This document shows positions 23,400-34,373 of a DNA stretch of 64,000 bases, piece by piece. The DNA comes from Saccharomonospora piscinae. GTDB taxonomy: Bacteria > Actinomycetota > Actinomycetes > Mycobacteriales > Pseudonocardiaceae. The stretch is from NCBI RefSeq assembly GCF_005862235.1, contig NZ_VCEK01000001.1, positions 1,072,165 through 1,136,164 on the forward strand. The letters run 5' to 3'. Every line of letters begins with the position of its first letter. The first letter of the stretch is position 1. Below the pieces are notes generated by a model, which ran no database searches, was not told the DNA's origin, and saw only the letters and a list, made by a program, of their open reading frames with translations. The translations under genes and the position numbers were made by a program.

Positions 23400-24729
23400 G
23401 GTGCCGCAGGTACGCGCGCCAGCACTCCCAGCCGGTGATGTCGTCGCCGCGCTCCGCGGTCACCGGGTCGCACAGGACGGCGGGCGAGTTCGATCCGTCG
23501 GCGAGTTCGACGGTGCCGAGCCGCATCGTCGCCGGAAGGTGGGCCACGAACTCCCCGAGCGCCGACGGCGACAGCAACCAGCGCTCCCCCACCAGCGGCC
23601 CGCCCTGCCAGGGCTCGCCTGCCCGCAGCACGCCCGCCTCCGGGGGCTCGTCGCCGATCAGCACCATCCGGTAGTGCCGGGTCGTGGTGACGAAGCGTAC
23701 GAACCGGGCTCCCAGGCGCTCCAGCTCGCCCGCCCTCGGCTGACCTCGCAGGTAGGCCCCGAAGGCCACCAGTTCCACTCCCACGTCCGGGTAGGGCGAC
23801 GCGGCCTGCGCACCGGTCAGCAGGCCGGCCAGGTCGAGCGCCACCTGGTCGTCGAACGCCGTCGTCACCACGGCGACCGCGCCGCCATCGCCGGCCGGGA
23901 GCACCACGGCCGCGGTGTCCAGCCCTTCGATCAGCGTCGCGAACGGGTTCGTGCCGCGCTCCGCGGGCACCACCAGCGCGTCGTGGTCGCGCAACGCGAA
24001 GGCGGCCCGCCGCGCACACCAGTCCTCGCCAACGCCGAGGTCGACATCCTCGGTGACCGCGCCCGCGACCCGCAGGGTGTCCGCCGTCGTCAGCAACCGC
24101 TCTCGGGCCGCCGGATCGAGCCGGGACCGAAACGCCGCCCCCGGGACTCCGACGCGCGGCGCGGTACCCGCGCTCAGGCGCACCGAGTCCGGCCAGCTCC
24201 GGCTGCCGGCCCCGTTCGGATCGGCTCCCGTGAGGGCGCTCGCCACCTCCTGTGCCACCGCCGCGTCACGGGCCAGCACGGTGCCCGCTCCGGCCGACGC
24301 GAGGGGCAGCAGTCCCCTGGTGGGCACGAACCCGACGACGTCACGGCAGGCCAGCGGCGGTTCGGTCAGCACCAGCGCGTCGAGCTTGCTGAGCGTTTCC
24401 AGCCGGGCCGGCGCCCCGGTGGCCACGACGCCCGGGACGGTGTATCCGGCGACCACCGCACCCGCCGCGGCCAGCCGCGCGGAGAGCACCGAGCGGTCCG
24501 GGATCGCCACCAGCGTTCCCACCAGCGGCAACCGCTCCCCCGCACGGACACGTTCGTCGACCGCCTTGGCCTCCACCAGGACCTCTTCGCGAACCCGCAG
24601 CCGCACCACCGGAGCGGGGCCCGTTCCGCGGTGCAGGGCGTCGAACACGGACAGCACCCGCTGGACGGCCTGGCTGGTGGTGATCGGAGGAAGCGGGACC
24701 GTGTCGTCGTCGAAGAGGAACAGGTTCAC
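23359..24729 (-). CDS. Degenerate amidase fused to an allophanate-hydrolase C-terminal-like domain
   Basis: A 456-residue protein with the two-part layout of allophanate hydrolase (AtzF). Residues 1-330 resemble an amidase-signature domain but the catalytic Lys region reads [12 protein letters not shown] instead of the usual V-K-D, and no Ser-Ser (GGSSGG) motif is found, so amidase activity is unlikely. Residues 340-445 ([39 protein letters not shown]) match the AtzF C-terminal domain. Start GTG at 24729 follows AAAGGAC. It lies downstream of pspM on the same strand. It could be a non-enzymatic or re-purposed family member. Confidence 0.65.
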   Translation of the reverse strand: MNLFLFDDDTVPLPPITTSQAVQRVLSVFDALHRGTGPAPVVRLRVREEVLVEAKAVDERVRAGERLPLVGTLVAIPDRSVLSARLAAAGAVVAGYTVPGVVATGAPARLETLSKLDALVLTEPPLACRDVVGFVPTRGLLPLASAGAGTVLARDAAVAQEVASALTGADPNGAGSRSWPDSVRLSAGTAPRVGVPGAAFRSRLDPAARERLLTTADTLRVAGAVTEDVDLGVGEDWCARRAAFALRDHDALVVPAERGTNPFATLIEGLDTAAVVLPAGDGGAVAVVTTAFDDQVALDLAGLLTGAQAASPYPDVGVELVAFGAYLRGQPRAGELERLGARFVRFVTTTRHYRMVLIGDEPPEAGVLRAGEPWQGGPLVGERWLLSPSALGEFVAHLPATMRLGTVELADGSNSPAVLCDPVTAERGDDITGWECWRAYLRHLSALRPSTARAGR

Positions 24730-24811
24730 GCCGCGTCCTTTCTGACCGGGTGTGGCGCGTAGTACCTACCCCACCCGGCAGGACGTCAACCGGCGTCGCG
24801 GCGGCTCCCGC

Positions 24812-25759
24812 TCAGCGCGACGACAAGTCGCGCAACGCGGACGCGAGTCCGGCGAGCCGGTCGGTCGCGTCCGTCAACGCTTCCTTGGCGGTGGTGCCGT
24901 CGCTGGTGGCCGCGACGGCCTGGCCCGCTGCGGCGACCAGCGAGGCGTACTCCTCGACACCGTCGTCGAGCTGCCCCCGCAGCCCCGCGACCGCGGTGTC
25001 CAGCGCGGGCCGCTCCGCCTCCGGTGCGGAAGTCCTGGCTCGTTCGACCGACTCGACCCTGGCGGCCAGCGCACGCAACGCCGACGCCGCCTCGGCCGCG
25101 GTGGTCCGGGTCTGTTCGACCGACATCGTCGGCACGGAGGCGCTCCCGCTCGTCCCGTGGGGCAGGGCCAGCTGCGCCAGCAGGTCACGCATGGTCGCCT
25201 CACACCGGCCGAGGCGCTCCATCGGCGCTCTCGCGGCCGACCCCGCCCGAGGCAGCGACGGTGGCCGGGGTGGCGACTCGGGCACGGGCGTGCGGCTGAG
25301 CTGGTACAACCGCACCCCGGAGCGCACGCCCAGCACCCCGAAGAGCACCGCGGCCACGACACCACCGAAGGCACCCTGCCAGCCGTCGATCCCCCCGGTG
25401 ATGCCCGTGTATCCCGCGACGGCGTAGAGCACCGACAGCAGCGTCAGCACGATCCACAGCGTCAGCGCGCGCGACGTCCGGCGTTTGCGCCGCTCGTGTT
25501 TGGCGGCGGGTTCGTTCCACCGGCTCCACTTGTCGCGCACGTCGGCGACGACCGGGTTGACGGCGGCCATCGCCGAGCGCGACGACGGTTGCCCGTCCGT
25601 GGCGCCGGGCTCGGCCGACGACGTCCGCGAGCGGGCACTGTCGGTGTAGGAGCGCACGGCGCGCGCCGTGCGCTGCGCACGCTGGGCATAGTCGGGCAGC
25701 CGCCGCATGTGCTTCTCGAGCTTGGAGAAACGCTCGTACGGTCCGCCCGTCACAGCCAC
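24812..25759 (-). CDS. pspM: Phage shock envelope stress protein PspM
   Basis: A 315-residue protein matching the actinobacterial PspM (Rv2743c-like) pattern. The N terminus GGPYERFSKLEKHMRRLPDY is typical, followed by a basic linker, two membrane helices at about 99-121 (LTLWIVLTLLSVLYAVAGY) and 128-150 (FGGVVAAVLFGVLGVRSGV), then a Pro/Ala-rich region and a helical C terminus. It is encoded 31 bp downstream of pspA. In mycobacteria it helps anchor the PspA response at the membrane. The mycobacterial partner PspN is not encoded next; an allophanate-hydrolase-like gene is. Confidence 0.85.
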   Translation of the reverse strand: MAVTGGPYERFSKLEKHMRRLPDYAQRAQRTARAVRSYTDSARSRTSSAEPGATDGQPSSRSAMAAVNPVVADVRDKWSRWNEPAAKHERRKRRTSRALTLWIVLTLLSVLYAVAGYTGITGGIDGWQGAFGGVVAAVLFGVLGVRSGVRLYQLSRTPVPESPPRPPSLPRAGSAARAPMERLGRCEATMRDLLAQLALPHGTSGSASVPTMSVEQTRTTAAEAASALRALAARVESVERARTSAPEAERPALDTAVAGLRGQLDDGVEEYASLVAAAGQAVAATSDGTTAKEALTDATDRLAGLASALRDLSSR

Positions 25760-25790
25760 CCCCGCGAGTCCGCTACGTGATCCGAGGCGC

Positions 25791-26654
25791 TCAGGCCTCG
25801 TTCTTCTGGCGCTCGGCTTCCACCCTGGCCTGGATCTCGCTCTGCACGTCCGAAGACGACGCCGCCGATGCCGCCGAGGACGACGCAGCGCCGCTGCCCG
25901 CGGACTCGCCGCTGGTGACCTGCGCGACCGAATCGCCCTTCATCGAGGCCCTGATCTGCTCCAGCCTGCTGTGCCCGGCGAGCTGCGTGGTGGAGTGCTG
26001 CACCTCCATCATGCGGCCCTGGACCGAGTTCTGCGCCAGCTCGGCGGAGCCGAGTGCGGTGCTGTACCGCTGCTCGATCTTGTCGCGGACCTCGTCGAGC
26101 GACGGCGTGTTGCCCGGTGCCGCCAGCTCCGACATCTGGGTCAGCGAGTTGGACACCTGTTCCTGCATCTTCGCCTGCTCCAGCTGCGAGAGCAGCTTGG
26201 TCCGCTCGGCCAGCTTCTGCTGCAGCATGCTCGCGTTGCGTTCCACGGCCTGCTTGGCCTGCTCGGCGGCCTGCAACGCCTGGTCGTGCAGCGTCTTCAG
26301 GTCCTCGATCGACTGCTCGGCCGTGACGAGCTGCGCGGCGAAGCCCTCGGCCGCGGTCTCGAACTCCTGAGCCTTCTTCTCGTCGCCCTTGCTCCTGGCC
26401 TCTTCGGCGAGCGTGAGGGCCTGCCGGGTGGAGGACTGCAGCTTCTCGACCTCGCCCAGCTGCCGGTTCAGCTTCATCTCCAGCTGGCGCTGGTTGCCGA
26501 TGACCGAGGCGGCCTGCTGAGACAGCGTCTGATGGTTGCGCTGCGCCTCCTCGATGGCCTGCTGGATCTGCACCTTCGGATCGGCGTGCTCGTCAACCTT
26601 CGACGAGAACGCCGCCATGAGGTACTTCCAGAACTTCACGAAAGGGTTGGCCAT
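25791..26654 (-). CDS. pspA: Phage shock protein A (PspA/IM30 family)
   Basis: A 287-residue coiled-coil protein of the PspA/Vipp1 (ESCRT-III-like) family that stabilises stressed membranes. N-terminal amphipathic helix [18 protein letters not shown], then long heptad-rich helices to about residue 225 ([36 protein letters not shown]). The Ser/Ala-rich stretch [17 protein letters not shown] precedes a short last helix. Start ATG at 26654 with GGAGGAG directly upstream. It is the middle gene of clgR-pspA-pspM, the mycobacterial psp layout; ClgR is the known activator there. The 229 bp to clgR hold no clear ClgR box. Confidence 0.93.
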   Translation of the reverse strand: MANPFVKFWKYLMAAFSSKVDEHADPKVQIQQAIEEAQRNHQTLSQQAASVIGNQRQLEMKLNRQLGEVEKLQSSTRQALTLAEEARSKGDEKKAQEFETAAEGFAAQLVTAEQSIEDLKTLHDQALQAAEQAKQAVERNASMLQQKLAERTKLLSQLEQAKMQEQVSNSLTQMSELAAPGNTPSLDEVRDKIEQRYSTALGSAELAQNSVQGRMMEVQHSTTQLAGHSRLEQIRASMKGDSVAQVTSGESAGSGAASSSAASAASSSDVQSEIQARVEAERQKNEA

Positions 26655-26883
26655 CTCCTCCGCCTGCTTTCTCACGTCCCACAGTTGTCGACCGGGTGAC
26701 ACTGGCCCGTCGCGCCGTGCGCGGTACCCGAACACGTGACCCCCGGGTTCGGGTTCCATCGTGTCAGGTCGGGCGCCGCCGTTCCAGGCGACCCCGGCAA
26801 TTCAGCGATACCGGGACGCTGACCGTCGCGCGTCCCTGCCGACCCGGGACGCGACGGCCGTTGTCACCGGATCACAGCGGCTG

Positions 26884-27345
26884 TCAGGCCGCGAGGACGG
26901 CCTTGGACTTCGGCGCACGGATCGTGGTGCGCAGCGCCGGAGCCAGCCGGAGGTCGGCGAGGTCGTTGCCCTGCGTTCCCGCCACGAGACGGCCGCCCTC
27001 GAACCCCTGCTCGGCGGCCACCGGGGCGCCGTCACCCTCCGAGGCAGGCGAGGCGGCAGCGGCTGGCGCGGGCGTCGCGTGCCCGGCGTCGACGCCGACC
27101 TCGACCCGGTCCAGCGCGGACACATCGGCGGCCACGTGGTGCAGCAACTCGCCGAGTGGCAGGTCGAGTGCCTCGCAGATCGAGGCGAGCAGCTCGCTCG
27201 ACGCCTCCTTCTGTCCTCGCTCGACCTCGGACAGGTACCCGAGGCTCACCTTGGCGGCGCGGGAGATGTCGCGCAGCGTCCGGCGCTTGGTGGTGCGGGC
27301 ATGACGGAGCCGATCACCGATCGCCTCACGCAACAGCACGGTCAT
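26884..27345 (-). CDS. clgR: ClgR-like XRE-family transcriptional activator
   Basis: A 153-residue regulator. The Cro/C1-type HTH lies at about 6-65 ([38 protein letters not shown]). The middle is Ala/Gly-rich. The C terminus ends KAVLAA, like an SsrA-type degron. In streptomycetes and corynebacteria ClgR levels are set by ClpP proteolysis through such an Ala-Ala end, and ClgR activates clp and, in mycobacteria, psp genes. Start ATG at 27345 (a GTG one codon upstream is equally possible) follows GGGAGG. The order pgsA-cinA-clgR-pspA is conserved in actinobacteria. Confidence 0.9.
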   Translation of the reverse strand: MTVLLREAIGDRLRHARTTKRRTLRDISRAAKVSLGYLSEVERGQKEASSELLASICEALDLPLGELLHHVAADVSALDRVEVGVDAGHATPAPAAAASPASEGDGAPVAAEQGFEGGRLVAGTQGNDLADLRLAPALRTTIRAPKSKAVLAA

Positions 27346-27438
27346 CACGCGCCTCCCTTCGACTGACTCCACGGTACCGACACCGGGGGACGGAACGCAG
27401 GTGCGCAGTCCACCGTCCGCCCACAGCGAACGACAGTA

Positions 27439-27945
27439 TCAGCGCAGATGTTCCCGGAGCAGCCGCAACGCGGCCTCCACCGCACCCCGCCGCACCGCCG
27501 CGCGGTCACCCGCGATGTGGTGGGTTCGCCCCCGCGCGAGCCCCGCACCGGCGAGCGCGACGTGGACGGTGCCGGGGGCGGCGCCGTCCTGCGCGTCGGG
27601 ACCCGCCGCGCCGGTCAGGCCGAGTCCCCAGTCCGCGCCGCACCGGACGCGGGCGCCCTCCGCCAGCTGCGCGGCGACCTCGGGGTTCACCGCCCCGCGC
27701 TCGGTGAGCAACGCGCCGTCGACGCCCGCCAGGTCGCGTTTGAGATCCGTGGCGTACACGACGAGCCCGCCCCGGAGCACCGCACTGGCCCCCGGCACTC
27801 GCGCGAGCGTGGCGCACACCAGCCCCGCGGTCAGGGACTCGGCCGCGGCGACCGTCCGGCCGCGTCGCGTCAGCTCGGCCACGAGGTCCTGCGCGAGCCG
27901 CAGTGCGGGATCGCTGCCCGCGTGGCCGTCCACCGGCGTGCTCAC
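27439..27945 (-). CDS. CinA C-terminal domain protein (nicotinamide-nucleotide amidase, PncC-like)
   Basis: A 168-residue protein that corresponds to the C-terminal CinA domain only; the N-terminal COG1058 domain is absent. Motifs RTVAAAESLTAGLVCATLARV, with the nucleophile-bearing AAESLT, and GADWGLGLTGAAGPD are clear. The domain deamidates NMN to nicotinate mononucleotide in NAD salvage. Start GTG at 27945 overlaps the pgsA stop (GTGA). It lies between pgsA and clgR, as in other actinobacteria. Confidence 0.9.
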   Translation of the reverse strand: MSTPVDGHAGSDPALRLAQDLVAELTRRGRTVAAAESLTAGLVCATLARVPGASAVLRGGLVVYATDLKRDLAGVDGALLTERGAVNPEVAAQLAEGARVRCGADWGLGLTGAAGPDAQDGAAPGTVHVALAGAGLARGRTHHIAGDRAAVRRGAVEAALRLLREHLR

Positions 27946-28604
27946 GCCGTGTCCCCGGGCCCACCCGGGGCCGCAGGGGCGCCGGTGGCCCCGGCCCTCA
28001 GGCGCAGCGCCCGCACGACGTAGTCCGCGCCCGTCACCACCGTGAGCACGAGCGCGAGGCCGATCAACGCCCACTCCGCGGGATCGGTCGCGGACGGCAG
28101 TGGGAGCAGGACCGCCCCGATGGCCAGCACCTGGGCCAGCGTCTTGGCCTTGCCGCCCTTGCTGGCGGGTATCACCCCGTGCCGGATGACCCAGAACCGC
28201 AACAGTGTCACGGCCAGCTCCCGGCCCAGGATCACTCCCGTGACCCACCACGCCAGTTCCCCGAGCACGCTCAGGCCCACCAGCGCGGCGCCGATCAGTG
28301 CCTTGTCCGCGATCGGGTCGGCGACCTTGCCGAAGTCGGTGACCAGGCCGTAGCGCCGCGCCACCCACCCGTCCACGCGGTCGGTCATCGCCGCGAGCGC
28401 GAACACCGCCACCGCGACGTACCGCCACAGCAGGTCCACGTCCTCGCCCGCGCCGTCCGGCGCGGCGGCGAACAGCGCCAGCACGAACACCGGGACCAGC
28501 ACGAGCCGCAGCACGGTGAGCACGTTGGCGACGTTCAGCGTCGGCACGGCCGGGCTCACGTGCCCGCCCGGGGGGCCGGCACCGTCGGCTCTGTCCCCGC
28601 TCAC
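27942..28604 (-). CDS. pgsA: CDP-diacylglycerol-glycerol-3-phosphate 3-phosphatidyltransferase
   Basis: A 220-residue integral membrane CDP-alcohol phosphatidyltransferase that makes phosphatidylglycerophosphate. The family signature D-x2-D-G-x2-A-R-x8-G-x3-D-x3-D is complete in [26 protein letters not shown]. About five to six membrane helices are visible. Start GTG at 28604 overlaps the rimO stop (GTGA); the stop overlaps the cinA start. The order rimO-pgsA-cinA-clgR matches the region around Rv2746c (pgsA3) in M. tuberculosis. Confidence 0.93.
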   Translation of the reverse strand: MSGDRADGAGPPGGHVSPAVPTLNVANVLTVLRLVLVPVFVLALFAAAPDGAGEDVDLLWRYVAVAVFALAAMTDRVDGWVARRYGLVTDFGKVADPIADKALIGAALVGLSVLGELAWWVTGVILGRELAVTLLRFWVIRHGVIPASKGGKAKTLAQVLAIGAVLLPLPSATDPAEWALIGLALVLTVVTGADYVVRALRLRAGATGAPAAPGGPGDTA

Positions 28605-30034
28605 GTCGTGCCCGCGGCCCCGCCGACCGGACGTACCACCAGATCGACGCCCGCGCTGTCCACGACCTCGCACCGCAGCAGCTCACCCACCTCGCAGTCG
28701 AGGTCACCGAGCACGACGCACTCGCCGTCCACCTCGGGCGCCTGGTGGGCCGCCCTGCCGACGATCTCGTCGTCGACCGACTCCACCAGCACCTCGACGA
28801 CCGTGCCGATACGGTCCTCGGCGCGCTGCGCCGTCAGCTCCTCGACCAGCGCCGAGATCCGGGCGACCCGCTCGGCGATCACGCTCTGGTCGAGTTTGCC
28901 GTCGAAGGTCTCGGCCTCGGTGCCGTCCTCGTCCGAGTAGCCGAAGACCCCGACCGCGTCGAGCCGCGCCCCGGTGAGGAAGCGCTCCAGCTCGGCGATG
29001 TCGTCCTCGGTCTCTCCGGGGAAACCGACGATCACGTTGGTGCGGATGCCCGCCTCGGGCGCGTAGGACCGGATCTGCTCGACCAGCGCGAGGAACGAGT
29101 CGGTGGAGCCGAACCGGCGCATCCGGCGCAGCACCGCCTCGCTGGAGTGCTGGAACGACAGGTCGAAGTAGTCGGCGACCCCCGGCGTGGTCGCGATGAC
29201 CCGGACCAGGTCGGGCCGGGTCTCGGCGGGCTGCAGGTACGACACGCGGACCCGGCCGACACCGGACACGGCGGCCAGCCTGGGCAGCAACGCCTCCATC
29301 GCGCGGGTGCCGCCCAGCTCGCGCCCGAGGTCCTTGCCGTAGGACGTCGAGTTCTCGCTCACCAGGAACAGTTCGCGCGCGCCCTGGCCCGCGAGCCATT
29401 CCGCCTCCGCCACCAGCTCGTCGGGATGGCGGGAGACAAACGATCCCCGGAACGAGGGGATCGCGCAGAACGAGCACTTCCGGTCGCACCCCGATGCGAT
29501 CTTGAGCGGCGCGACCGGGGAGTCGTCGAGCCTCGCCCGCAGCACCCTCGGGCCCCACCCGCTGTGCCCCGGCACGGTCACCCCGTCGGCGGCGGCCTGC
29601 CGCTCGACCGGGGTGATCGGCAGGAGGGTGCGCCGGTCGGCCGGTGTGTGCGACTCGACCGACCGCCCCTCGGCGACGTCGGTGAGCCGTTCCGCGAGCC
29701 GTGGGTAGTGATCGAAGCCCAGCACCGCGTCGGCTTCGGGGAGGTTGTCGGCCAGTTCCCTGCCGTACCGCTCCGCCATGCAGCCGACGGCCACCACCTT
29801 GGCGCCCGTGTCGGCGGCGGCGAGCAGGGTGTCGACCGAGTCCTTCTTCGCCTGCTCGACGAACCCGCAGGTGTTCACCACGACGACGTCGCTGGCGGCC
29901 GGGTCGTCGCTGAGATGCCAGCCGCCCTCCGACAGGCGTCCCGCGAGTTCCTCCGAGTCGACCTCGTTGCGGGCACAACCGAGCGTGAGCAGAGAGACCC
30001 GGCGGGGGTCCTGCGGGGATTCGACGTCAGCCAC
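28601..30034 (-). CDS. rimO: Ribosomal protein S12 methylthiotransferase RimO
   Basis: A 477-residue radical-SAM enzyme that methylthiolates Asp in ribosomal protein S12. The N-terminal UPF0004 domain has its three cluster cysteines in [23 protein letters not shown] and VGCMAERYG. The radical-SAM C-x3-C-x2-C is in [22 protein letters not shown] domain with [11 protein letters not shown] ends the protein. Start GTG at 30034 lies 6 bases after the hexamer TACCCT, so it is probably leaderless. Divergent from the argA-like gene; stop overlaps pgsA. Confidence 0.95.
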   Translation of the reverse strand: MADVESPQDPRRVSLLTLGCARNEVDSEELAGRLSEGGWHLSDDPAASDVVVVNTCGFVEQAKKDSVDTLLAAADTGAKVVAVGCMAERYGRELADNLPEADAVLGFDHYPRLAERLTDVAEGRSVESHTPADRRTLLPITPVERQAAADGVTVPGHSGWGPRVLRARLDDSPVAPLKIASGCDRKCSFCAIPSFRGSFVSRHPDELVAEAEWLAGQGARELFLVSENSTSYGKDLGRELGGTRAMEALLPRLAAVSGVGRVRVSYLQPAETRPDLVRVIATTPGVADYFDLSFQHSSEAVLRRMRRFGSTDSFLALVEQIRSYAPEAGIRTNVIVGFPGETEDDIAELERFLTGARLDAVGVFGYSDEDGTEAETFDGKLDQSVIAERVARISALVEELTAQRAEDRIGTVVEVLVESVDDEIVGRAAHQAPEVDGECVVLGDLDCEVGELLRCEVVDSAGVDLVVRPVGGAAGTT

Positions 30035-30040
30035 CTGTTC

Positions 30041-30108
30041 AGGGTAACCGGGCCCACCGCGCGTCACGGCACACCCTGGACGGGGCCGGTCACCGAGGGC
30101 GCTAGCGT
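30041..30108. promoter_or_regulatory. Divergent leaderless promoters of rimO and argA-like gene
   Basis: Leftward: TACCCT (30046-30041), 6 bases, then rimO GTG. Rightward: TAGCGT (30103-30108), 8 bases, then GTG at 30117. Neither gene has a Shine-Dalgarno sequence. The 82-bp region must hold both promoters. Confidence 0.5.
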
Positions 30109-30116
30109 CTAGGGCT

Positions 30117-30650
30117 GTGCAGTCACCGCTCATCCGCCGCGCGCGTATCGCCGACGTGCGCAGAATCAAGGCGCTGGTCGACTCGAACTCCGGCCGGGTG
30201 TTGCTGGAGAAGAACCTCATCACACTGTACGAGGACGTGCAGGAGTTCTGGGTCGCCGAGCTGGACGGCCAGGTCGTCGGGTGCGGGGCACTGCACGTGA
30301 TGTGGGAGGACCTCGCCGAACTGCGCACGGTGGCCGTCGAGTCGGGCGTACGTGGGTACGGTGTCGGGCACGCGCTCGTCGGGCGGCTCATCGACCTCGC
30401 TGAGGAGCTGGGGCTGCGCAGGCTGTTCGTGCTGACCTTCGAGACGGGGTTCTTCGCCCGGCACGGTTTCGCCGAGATCACGGGCACGCCCGTGCCGAGG
30501 GAGGTCTACGAGGAGATGCGCCGGTCGGCCGACACGGGTGTCGCCGAGTTCCTCGACCTGCCCTTCGCCAAGCCGAACACGCTGGGCAACACGCGCATGC
30601 TGCTGCACCTCGACGAACGGGTGCGCCTCACCGACGCTCGCGGCGGGTGA
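30117..30650 (+). CDS. N-acetylglutamate synthase-like GNAT acetyltransferase
   Basis: A 177-residue GNAT protein. N-terminal [20 protein letters not shown] is typical of the short actinobacterial ArgA (Rv2747 type), and the acetyl-CoA site lies in [31 protein letters not shown] completes the fold. In M. tuberculosis the homologue acetylates glutamate or glutamine to start arginine synthesis, and it too lies between pgsA and ftsK genes. Start GTG appears leaderless. Its 3' end overlaps the convergent menC by 23 bp. Confidence 0.85.
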   Translation: MQSPLIRRARIADVRRIKALVDSNSGRVLLEKNLITLYEDVQEFWVAELDGQVVGCGALHVMWEDLAELRTVAVESGVRGYGVGHALVGRLIDLAEELGLRRLFVLTFETGFFARHGFAEITGTPVPREVYEEMRRSADTGVAEFLDLPFAKPNTLGNTRMLLHLDERVRLTDARGG

Positions 30651-31650
30651 GCAGCACGCTCACCCTGCGGTAGCGGGCGAGCCACCGCGCGACCGCGACG
30701 GGATCGGCCGGCGCGTACGCGGCCAGCATCGCGGGATCGGGGCGTGGCGTCGCCGTGGGCACCCGCACGACGCCCTCGGCCGCAACCAGGGCCTGCTCCG
30801 GCCCCACCACGTCGCCCTCCAGCAGGGACAGCGTGCCGAGCCCGCAGGCGAACGGCAGCTCGGGCAACGCCGCCGCGAGCGCCACCTCGGCGGCGAGCCC
30901 CACGCTCGTCTCCAGCGCGGACGACACCACGCAGGGCAGCCCGCACGCCTCCGCCACACTCAGCGCGCGGCGCGGGCCGCCCAGCGGGGCACACTTGAGC
31001 ACGGCGACGTCGGCGGCTCCGGCTACGGCCACCCGCAGCGGGTCCTCCGCCCTGCGGATGGACTCGTCGGCCGCGATACGCACGTCCACGGCGCGGCGCA
31101 CCCGTGCCAGCTCGGGCAACGTCGGGCACGGCTGCTCGACGTACTCGAGGCCGCCCGCCGCGCGGTCGAGGACCCGGATGTGCCGCACGGCGGTGTCGAC
31201 GTCCCAGGCCGCGTTGGCGTCCACCCGCACCGCGCCGTCCGCCCCCAGTGCCGCACGCACGGCCTCCACGCGGGCCTGGTCCTCGGCCAGTGACGCGCGA
31301 TGGTCGGCGACCTTCACCTTGGCGGTGCGGCAGCCCGACCGGGCGACCAGTTCGTACGCGGCGTCCGGGCCGACGGCGGGCACGGTGCAGTTCACCGGAA
31401 TCCGGTCGCGGACGGGAGCCGGAGGAGCATGGGTGGCCTGCTCCAGAGCCGCGGCCAGCCACGGCACGGCGACGGCGTCGCCGTAGTCGTCGAACGGGCA
31501 GAACTCGCCCCAGCCCGACGGGCCACGCAGCACCATGCCCTCCCGCACCGTGATGCCGCGAAACCGCGTGCGCATCCCGATCGAGTACACGCTCACCGCC
31601 TCGACGGCGGCGAGCTGGTCGGCGACGGCGGAAGCGGCCACGGCGCTCAT
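30628..31650 (-). CDS. menC: o-Succinylbenzoate synthase (MenC)
   Basis: A 340-residue enolase-superfamily enzyme of menaquinone synthesis that dehydrates SHCHC to o-succinylbenzoate. The general base lysine pair is in [10 protein letters not shown], metal ligands in [14 protein letters not shown] and IAADES, and the second lysine in VAVLKCAP. Start ATG at 31650 overlaps the ftsK stop (ATGA). This pairing with ftsK suggests coexpression without a functional link. No other men genes are in the window. Confidence 0.9.
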   Translation of the reverse strand: MSAVAASAVADQLAAVEAVSVYSIGMRTRFRGITVREGMVLRGPSGWGEFCPFDDYGDAVAVPWLAAALEQATHAPPAPVRDRIPVNCTVPAVGPDAAYELVARSGCRTAKVKVADHRASLAEDQARVEAVRAALGADGAVRVDANAAWDVDTAVRHIRVLDRAAGGLEYVEQPCPTLPELARVRRAVDVRIAADESIRRAEDPLRVAVAGAADVAVLKCAPLGGPRRALSVAEACGLPCVVSSALETSVGLAAEVALAAALPELPFACGLGTLSLLEGDVVGPEQALVAAEGVVRVPTATPRPDPAMLAAYAPADPVAVARWLARYRRVSVLLTRRERR

Positions 31651-34253
31651 TCTTCCTCGGGCGGGGGACCGTCGCCTCGGATCATCGCGAGCACGCCGGG
31701 CAGGTCGTCGGGCTTGGCCATGACGTCCCGTGCCTTCGAGCCCTCCGAGGGCCCCACCACCCCACGGGTCTCCAGCAGATCCATGAGCCTGCCCGCCTTG
31801 GCGAACCCGACGCGCAGTTTGCGCTGCAGCATCGACGTCGACCCGAACTGGGAGCTGACCACCAGCTCGGCGGCCTGGAGCAGCACTTCGAGATCGTCGC
31901 CGATGTCGGGATCGATCTCCTTCTTCTCCCCCGCCTTGGCCGCCGTGACGCCCTCGGTGTAGTCGGGTTCGGCCTGGTCCTTGGTGGCGTTGACGACGGC
32001 GGCGATCTCCTCGTCGCTGACGAACGCGCCCTGGATGCGGGTCGGTTTGCCCGCGCCCATCGGCAGGTACAGCGCGTCGCCCATGCCGATCAGCTTCTCG
32101 GCACCCTGCTGGTCGAGGATCACGCGCGAGTCGGTCAGCGACGACGTGGCGAACGCCAGCCGCGACGGGACGTTGGTCTTGATGAGTCCCGTGACGACGT
32201 CGACGGAGGGCCGCTGGGTGGCGAGCACCAGGTGGATACCGGCCGCCCTGGCCTTCTGGGTGATCCGCACGACCGCGTCCTCCACGTCACGCGGCGCGGT
32301 CATCATGAGGTCGGCGAGCTCGTCGACGATGGCCATGATGTACGGGTAGGGCCGGTACTCGCGTTCGCTGCCGGGCGGTGCGGTGATCTCACCGGCCCGC
32401 ACCTTGCGGTTGAAGTCGTCGATGTGGCGCACCCGGTTGGCCTGCATGTCCTGGTAGCGCTGTTCCATCTCCTCGACGAGCCAGGCGAGCGCGGCGGCGG
32501 CCTTCTTCGGCTGCGTGATGATGGGCGTGATGAGGTGCGGGACGCCCTCGTAGGGCGTCAGCTCCACCATCTTCGGGTCGATCAGGATCATGCGGCACTC
32601 GTCCGGGGTGGCGCGGGCGAGCAGCGACACGAGCATGGAGTTGACGAAACTCGACTTACCGGAGCCGGTCGAGCCCGCCACCAGCAGGTGCGGCATCTTC
32701 GTCAGGTTCGCGGTGACGAAGTGGCCCTCGATGTCCTTGCCCAGCCCGATCACCATCGGGTGCTCGTCGGAGGCCGCGAGCGGCGAGCGCAGGACGTCAC
32801 CCAGGCGCACCATCTCGCGGTCGGTGTTGGGCACCTCGATGCCGACCGCGGACTTGCCCGGGATCGGAGCCAGCAGGCGCACGTTCTCGGTGGCGACCGC
32901 GTACGCGATGTTCTTGGTCAGCGCGGTGATCTTCTCGACCTTGACTCCGGGGCCGAGCTCCACCTCGTAGCGGGTGACGGTGGGACCGCGCGTGAAACCG
33001 GTGACCTGTGCGTCGATCTTGAACTGTTCGAGCACTCCGGTGATCGCGTCGATCATCGTGTCGTTGGCCCTGCTCCGGGCCACCGGAGCGTCCCCCGGCG
33101 TGAGCAGGTCGAGCCCGGGCAGGGCGTAGTCGCCCTCCACCGTCCGCGTCACCGCCAGCGCGGGCGCCTCGGCGGGCGGTGTGGTGGCCTTCTTCCGCCC
33201 GCCACGCGAGGCGGCGGGTGCGGTGGGTGTGGCAGACGCGGCAGACGCGGTGGGCGCGGCGGGCGCGGAGTCCGGCTCCGGCGGCGTGCCGAAGTCGAGC
33301 GTGGCCTGTGTCTCGTCGGGACGGTCCTCGGCCGAGGCGCCGCTCCTGCGCCGGGACGGCCTGCGCAGCCGGGCGCCCGCGGGGTCGGCCTGGGTCACCG
33401 GGTCGGCCGGATCGCTCGGATCACCGCCGGAGAGGAGCTCGCCCAGGCCGTCGTCGGTGTCCGCATCGGACTCACCCGCCCACTCGCGCACCCGTTGCGG
33501 GATGCGCCGGATGGGCGTGCCCGCGAAGACCAGGACGCCGTAGGCGAGCACGAGGATCAGCAGCGGTGCCGCGACCCATCCCGTGACGCCCCGCGCGAGC
33601 AGGTCCCCGGACACCCAGCCGACCCAGCCGCCCGCATACATCTGGCCGTCGTGGGTCTGCGGCCTTCCGCTGAGCAGGTGCAGCAGGCCGAGCGCCGCGA
33701 GTCCGCAGAGGACCGTGCCCACGACCATGCGCGGGCGGGTCTGCGGCCTCGGCTCCGACCGCATGATCACGACGGCGGCCACGAGCAGCGCCACGGGCAG
33801 CCCGACGGCCGCGGCGCCGATCACGCTGCGGGTACCGACGGCGACGACCTCGCCGACCGGTCCCGCCGCCTTCCAGCCCACCCCGACCGCGGCGATGAGC
33901 GCCAGCGCGAGCAGTCCCAGCGCGAGCCCGTCCCTGCGGTGTTCCGGGTCGAGTTCCCGCGTGCGGCCCATCGTTCTCGCCACCCCGCCGACGCCACGGG
34001 CGAGCAGCCCCCAGGTGCCGCGCAACGCCTTGACGGCGGCGCCGCCCGACGAGCGCTTGGCCCGCTTGGCCGGGGGCCTGCGGGCGGCAGGGGAACGACT
34101 CGGGGCCTTCTTCGCCGGAGGGCGCGCGGAGCCGCCCGGCTTCGCCGTCTTCGTGCTCCTGGGTTTCTGTCCCGCCTTCGCGGAGCGCGACGATCCCGTG
34201 CTCGCGCCCTTCCGCGCGGTGCTTCGCCCCCTGGTCGTCGAACCGCTCGCCAT
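31647..34253 (-). CDS. ftsK: DNA translocase FtsK/SpoIIIE
   Basis: An 868-residue septal DNA pump. The N terminus is a basic Lys/Arg/Ser-rich region (to about 90), followed by four membrane helices at about 100-300, an acidic/Pro linker to about 400, and the motor. Walker A is in [17 protein letters not shown], Walker B in [17 protein letters not shown], and [11 protein letters not shown] follows. The C-terminal gamma winged helix ([21 protein letters not shown]) reads orientation sequences on DNA. It acts with XerC/XerD, and an xerD gene is also present here. Start ATG 34253 lies 6 bases after TACCGT. Confidence 0.95.
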   Translation of the reverse strand: MASGSTTRGRSTARKGASTGSSRSAKAGQKPRSTKTAKPGGSARPPAKKAPSRSPAARRPPAKRAKRSSGGAAVKALRGTWGLLARGVGGVARTMGRTRELDPEHRRDGLALGLLALALIAAVGVGWKAAGPVGEVVAVGTRSVIGAAAVGLPVALLVAAVVIMRSEPRPQTRPRMVVGTVLCGLAALGLLHLLSGRPQTHDGQMYAGGWVGWVSGDLLARGVTGWVAAPLLILVLAYGVLVFAGTPIRRIPQRVREWAGESDADTDDGLGELLSGGDPSDPADPVTQADPAGARLRRPSRRRSGASAEDRPDETQATLDFGTPPEPDSAPAAPTASAASATPTAPAASRGGRKKATTPPAEAPALAVTRTVEGDYALPGLDLLTPGDAPVARSRANDTMIDAITGVLEQFKIDAQVTGFTRGPTVTRYEVELGPGVKVEKITALTKNIAYAVATENVRLLAPIPGKSAVGIEVPNTDREMVRLGDVLRSPLAASDEHPMVIGLGKDIEGHFVTANLTKMPHLLVAGSTGSGKSSFVNSMLVSLLARATPDECRMILIDPKMVELTPYEGVPHLITPIITQPKKAAAALAWLVEEMEQRYQDMQANRVRHIDDFNRKVRAGEITAPPGSEREYRPYPYIMAIVDELADLMMTAPRDVEDAVVRITQKARAAGIHLVLATQRPSVDVVTGLIKTNVPSRLAFATSSLTDSRVILDQQGAEKLIGMGDALYLPMGAGKPTRIQGAFVSDEEIAAVVNATKDQAEPDYTEGVTAAKAGEKKEIDPDIGDDLEVLLQAAELVVSSQFGSTSMLQRKLRVGFAKAGRLMDLLETRGVVGPSEGSKARDVMAKPDDLPGVLAMIRGDGPPPEEE

Positions 34254-34259
34254 GTCCCT

Positions 34260-34366
34260 ACGGTAACCGCTCCGCACCCCGCGTCCCGCACGCCACACTG
34301 GCCACACGTGACTTTGCTCGGCGGAGGCGCTCCCCCTGCCACCGAGTCGGTGGCGCGTGACATGCT
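34260..34366. promoter_or_regulatory. Divergent promoters of ftsK and plsC-type gene
   Basis: Leftward TACCGT (34265-34260) is 6 bases before the ftsK ATG. Rightward CATGCT (34361-34366) is exactly 7 bases before the ATG at 34374. Both transcripts may be leaderless. Confidence 0.4.
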
Positions 34367-34373
34367 TCGCCCC

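Noticed and set aside
26655..26883. A ClgR binding site upstream of pspA
   Set aside because: A CGC-N5-GCG spacing exists near 26730 but the central bases do not match the dyad known for ClgR, so it is not claimed.
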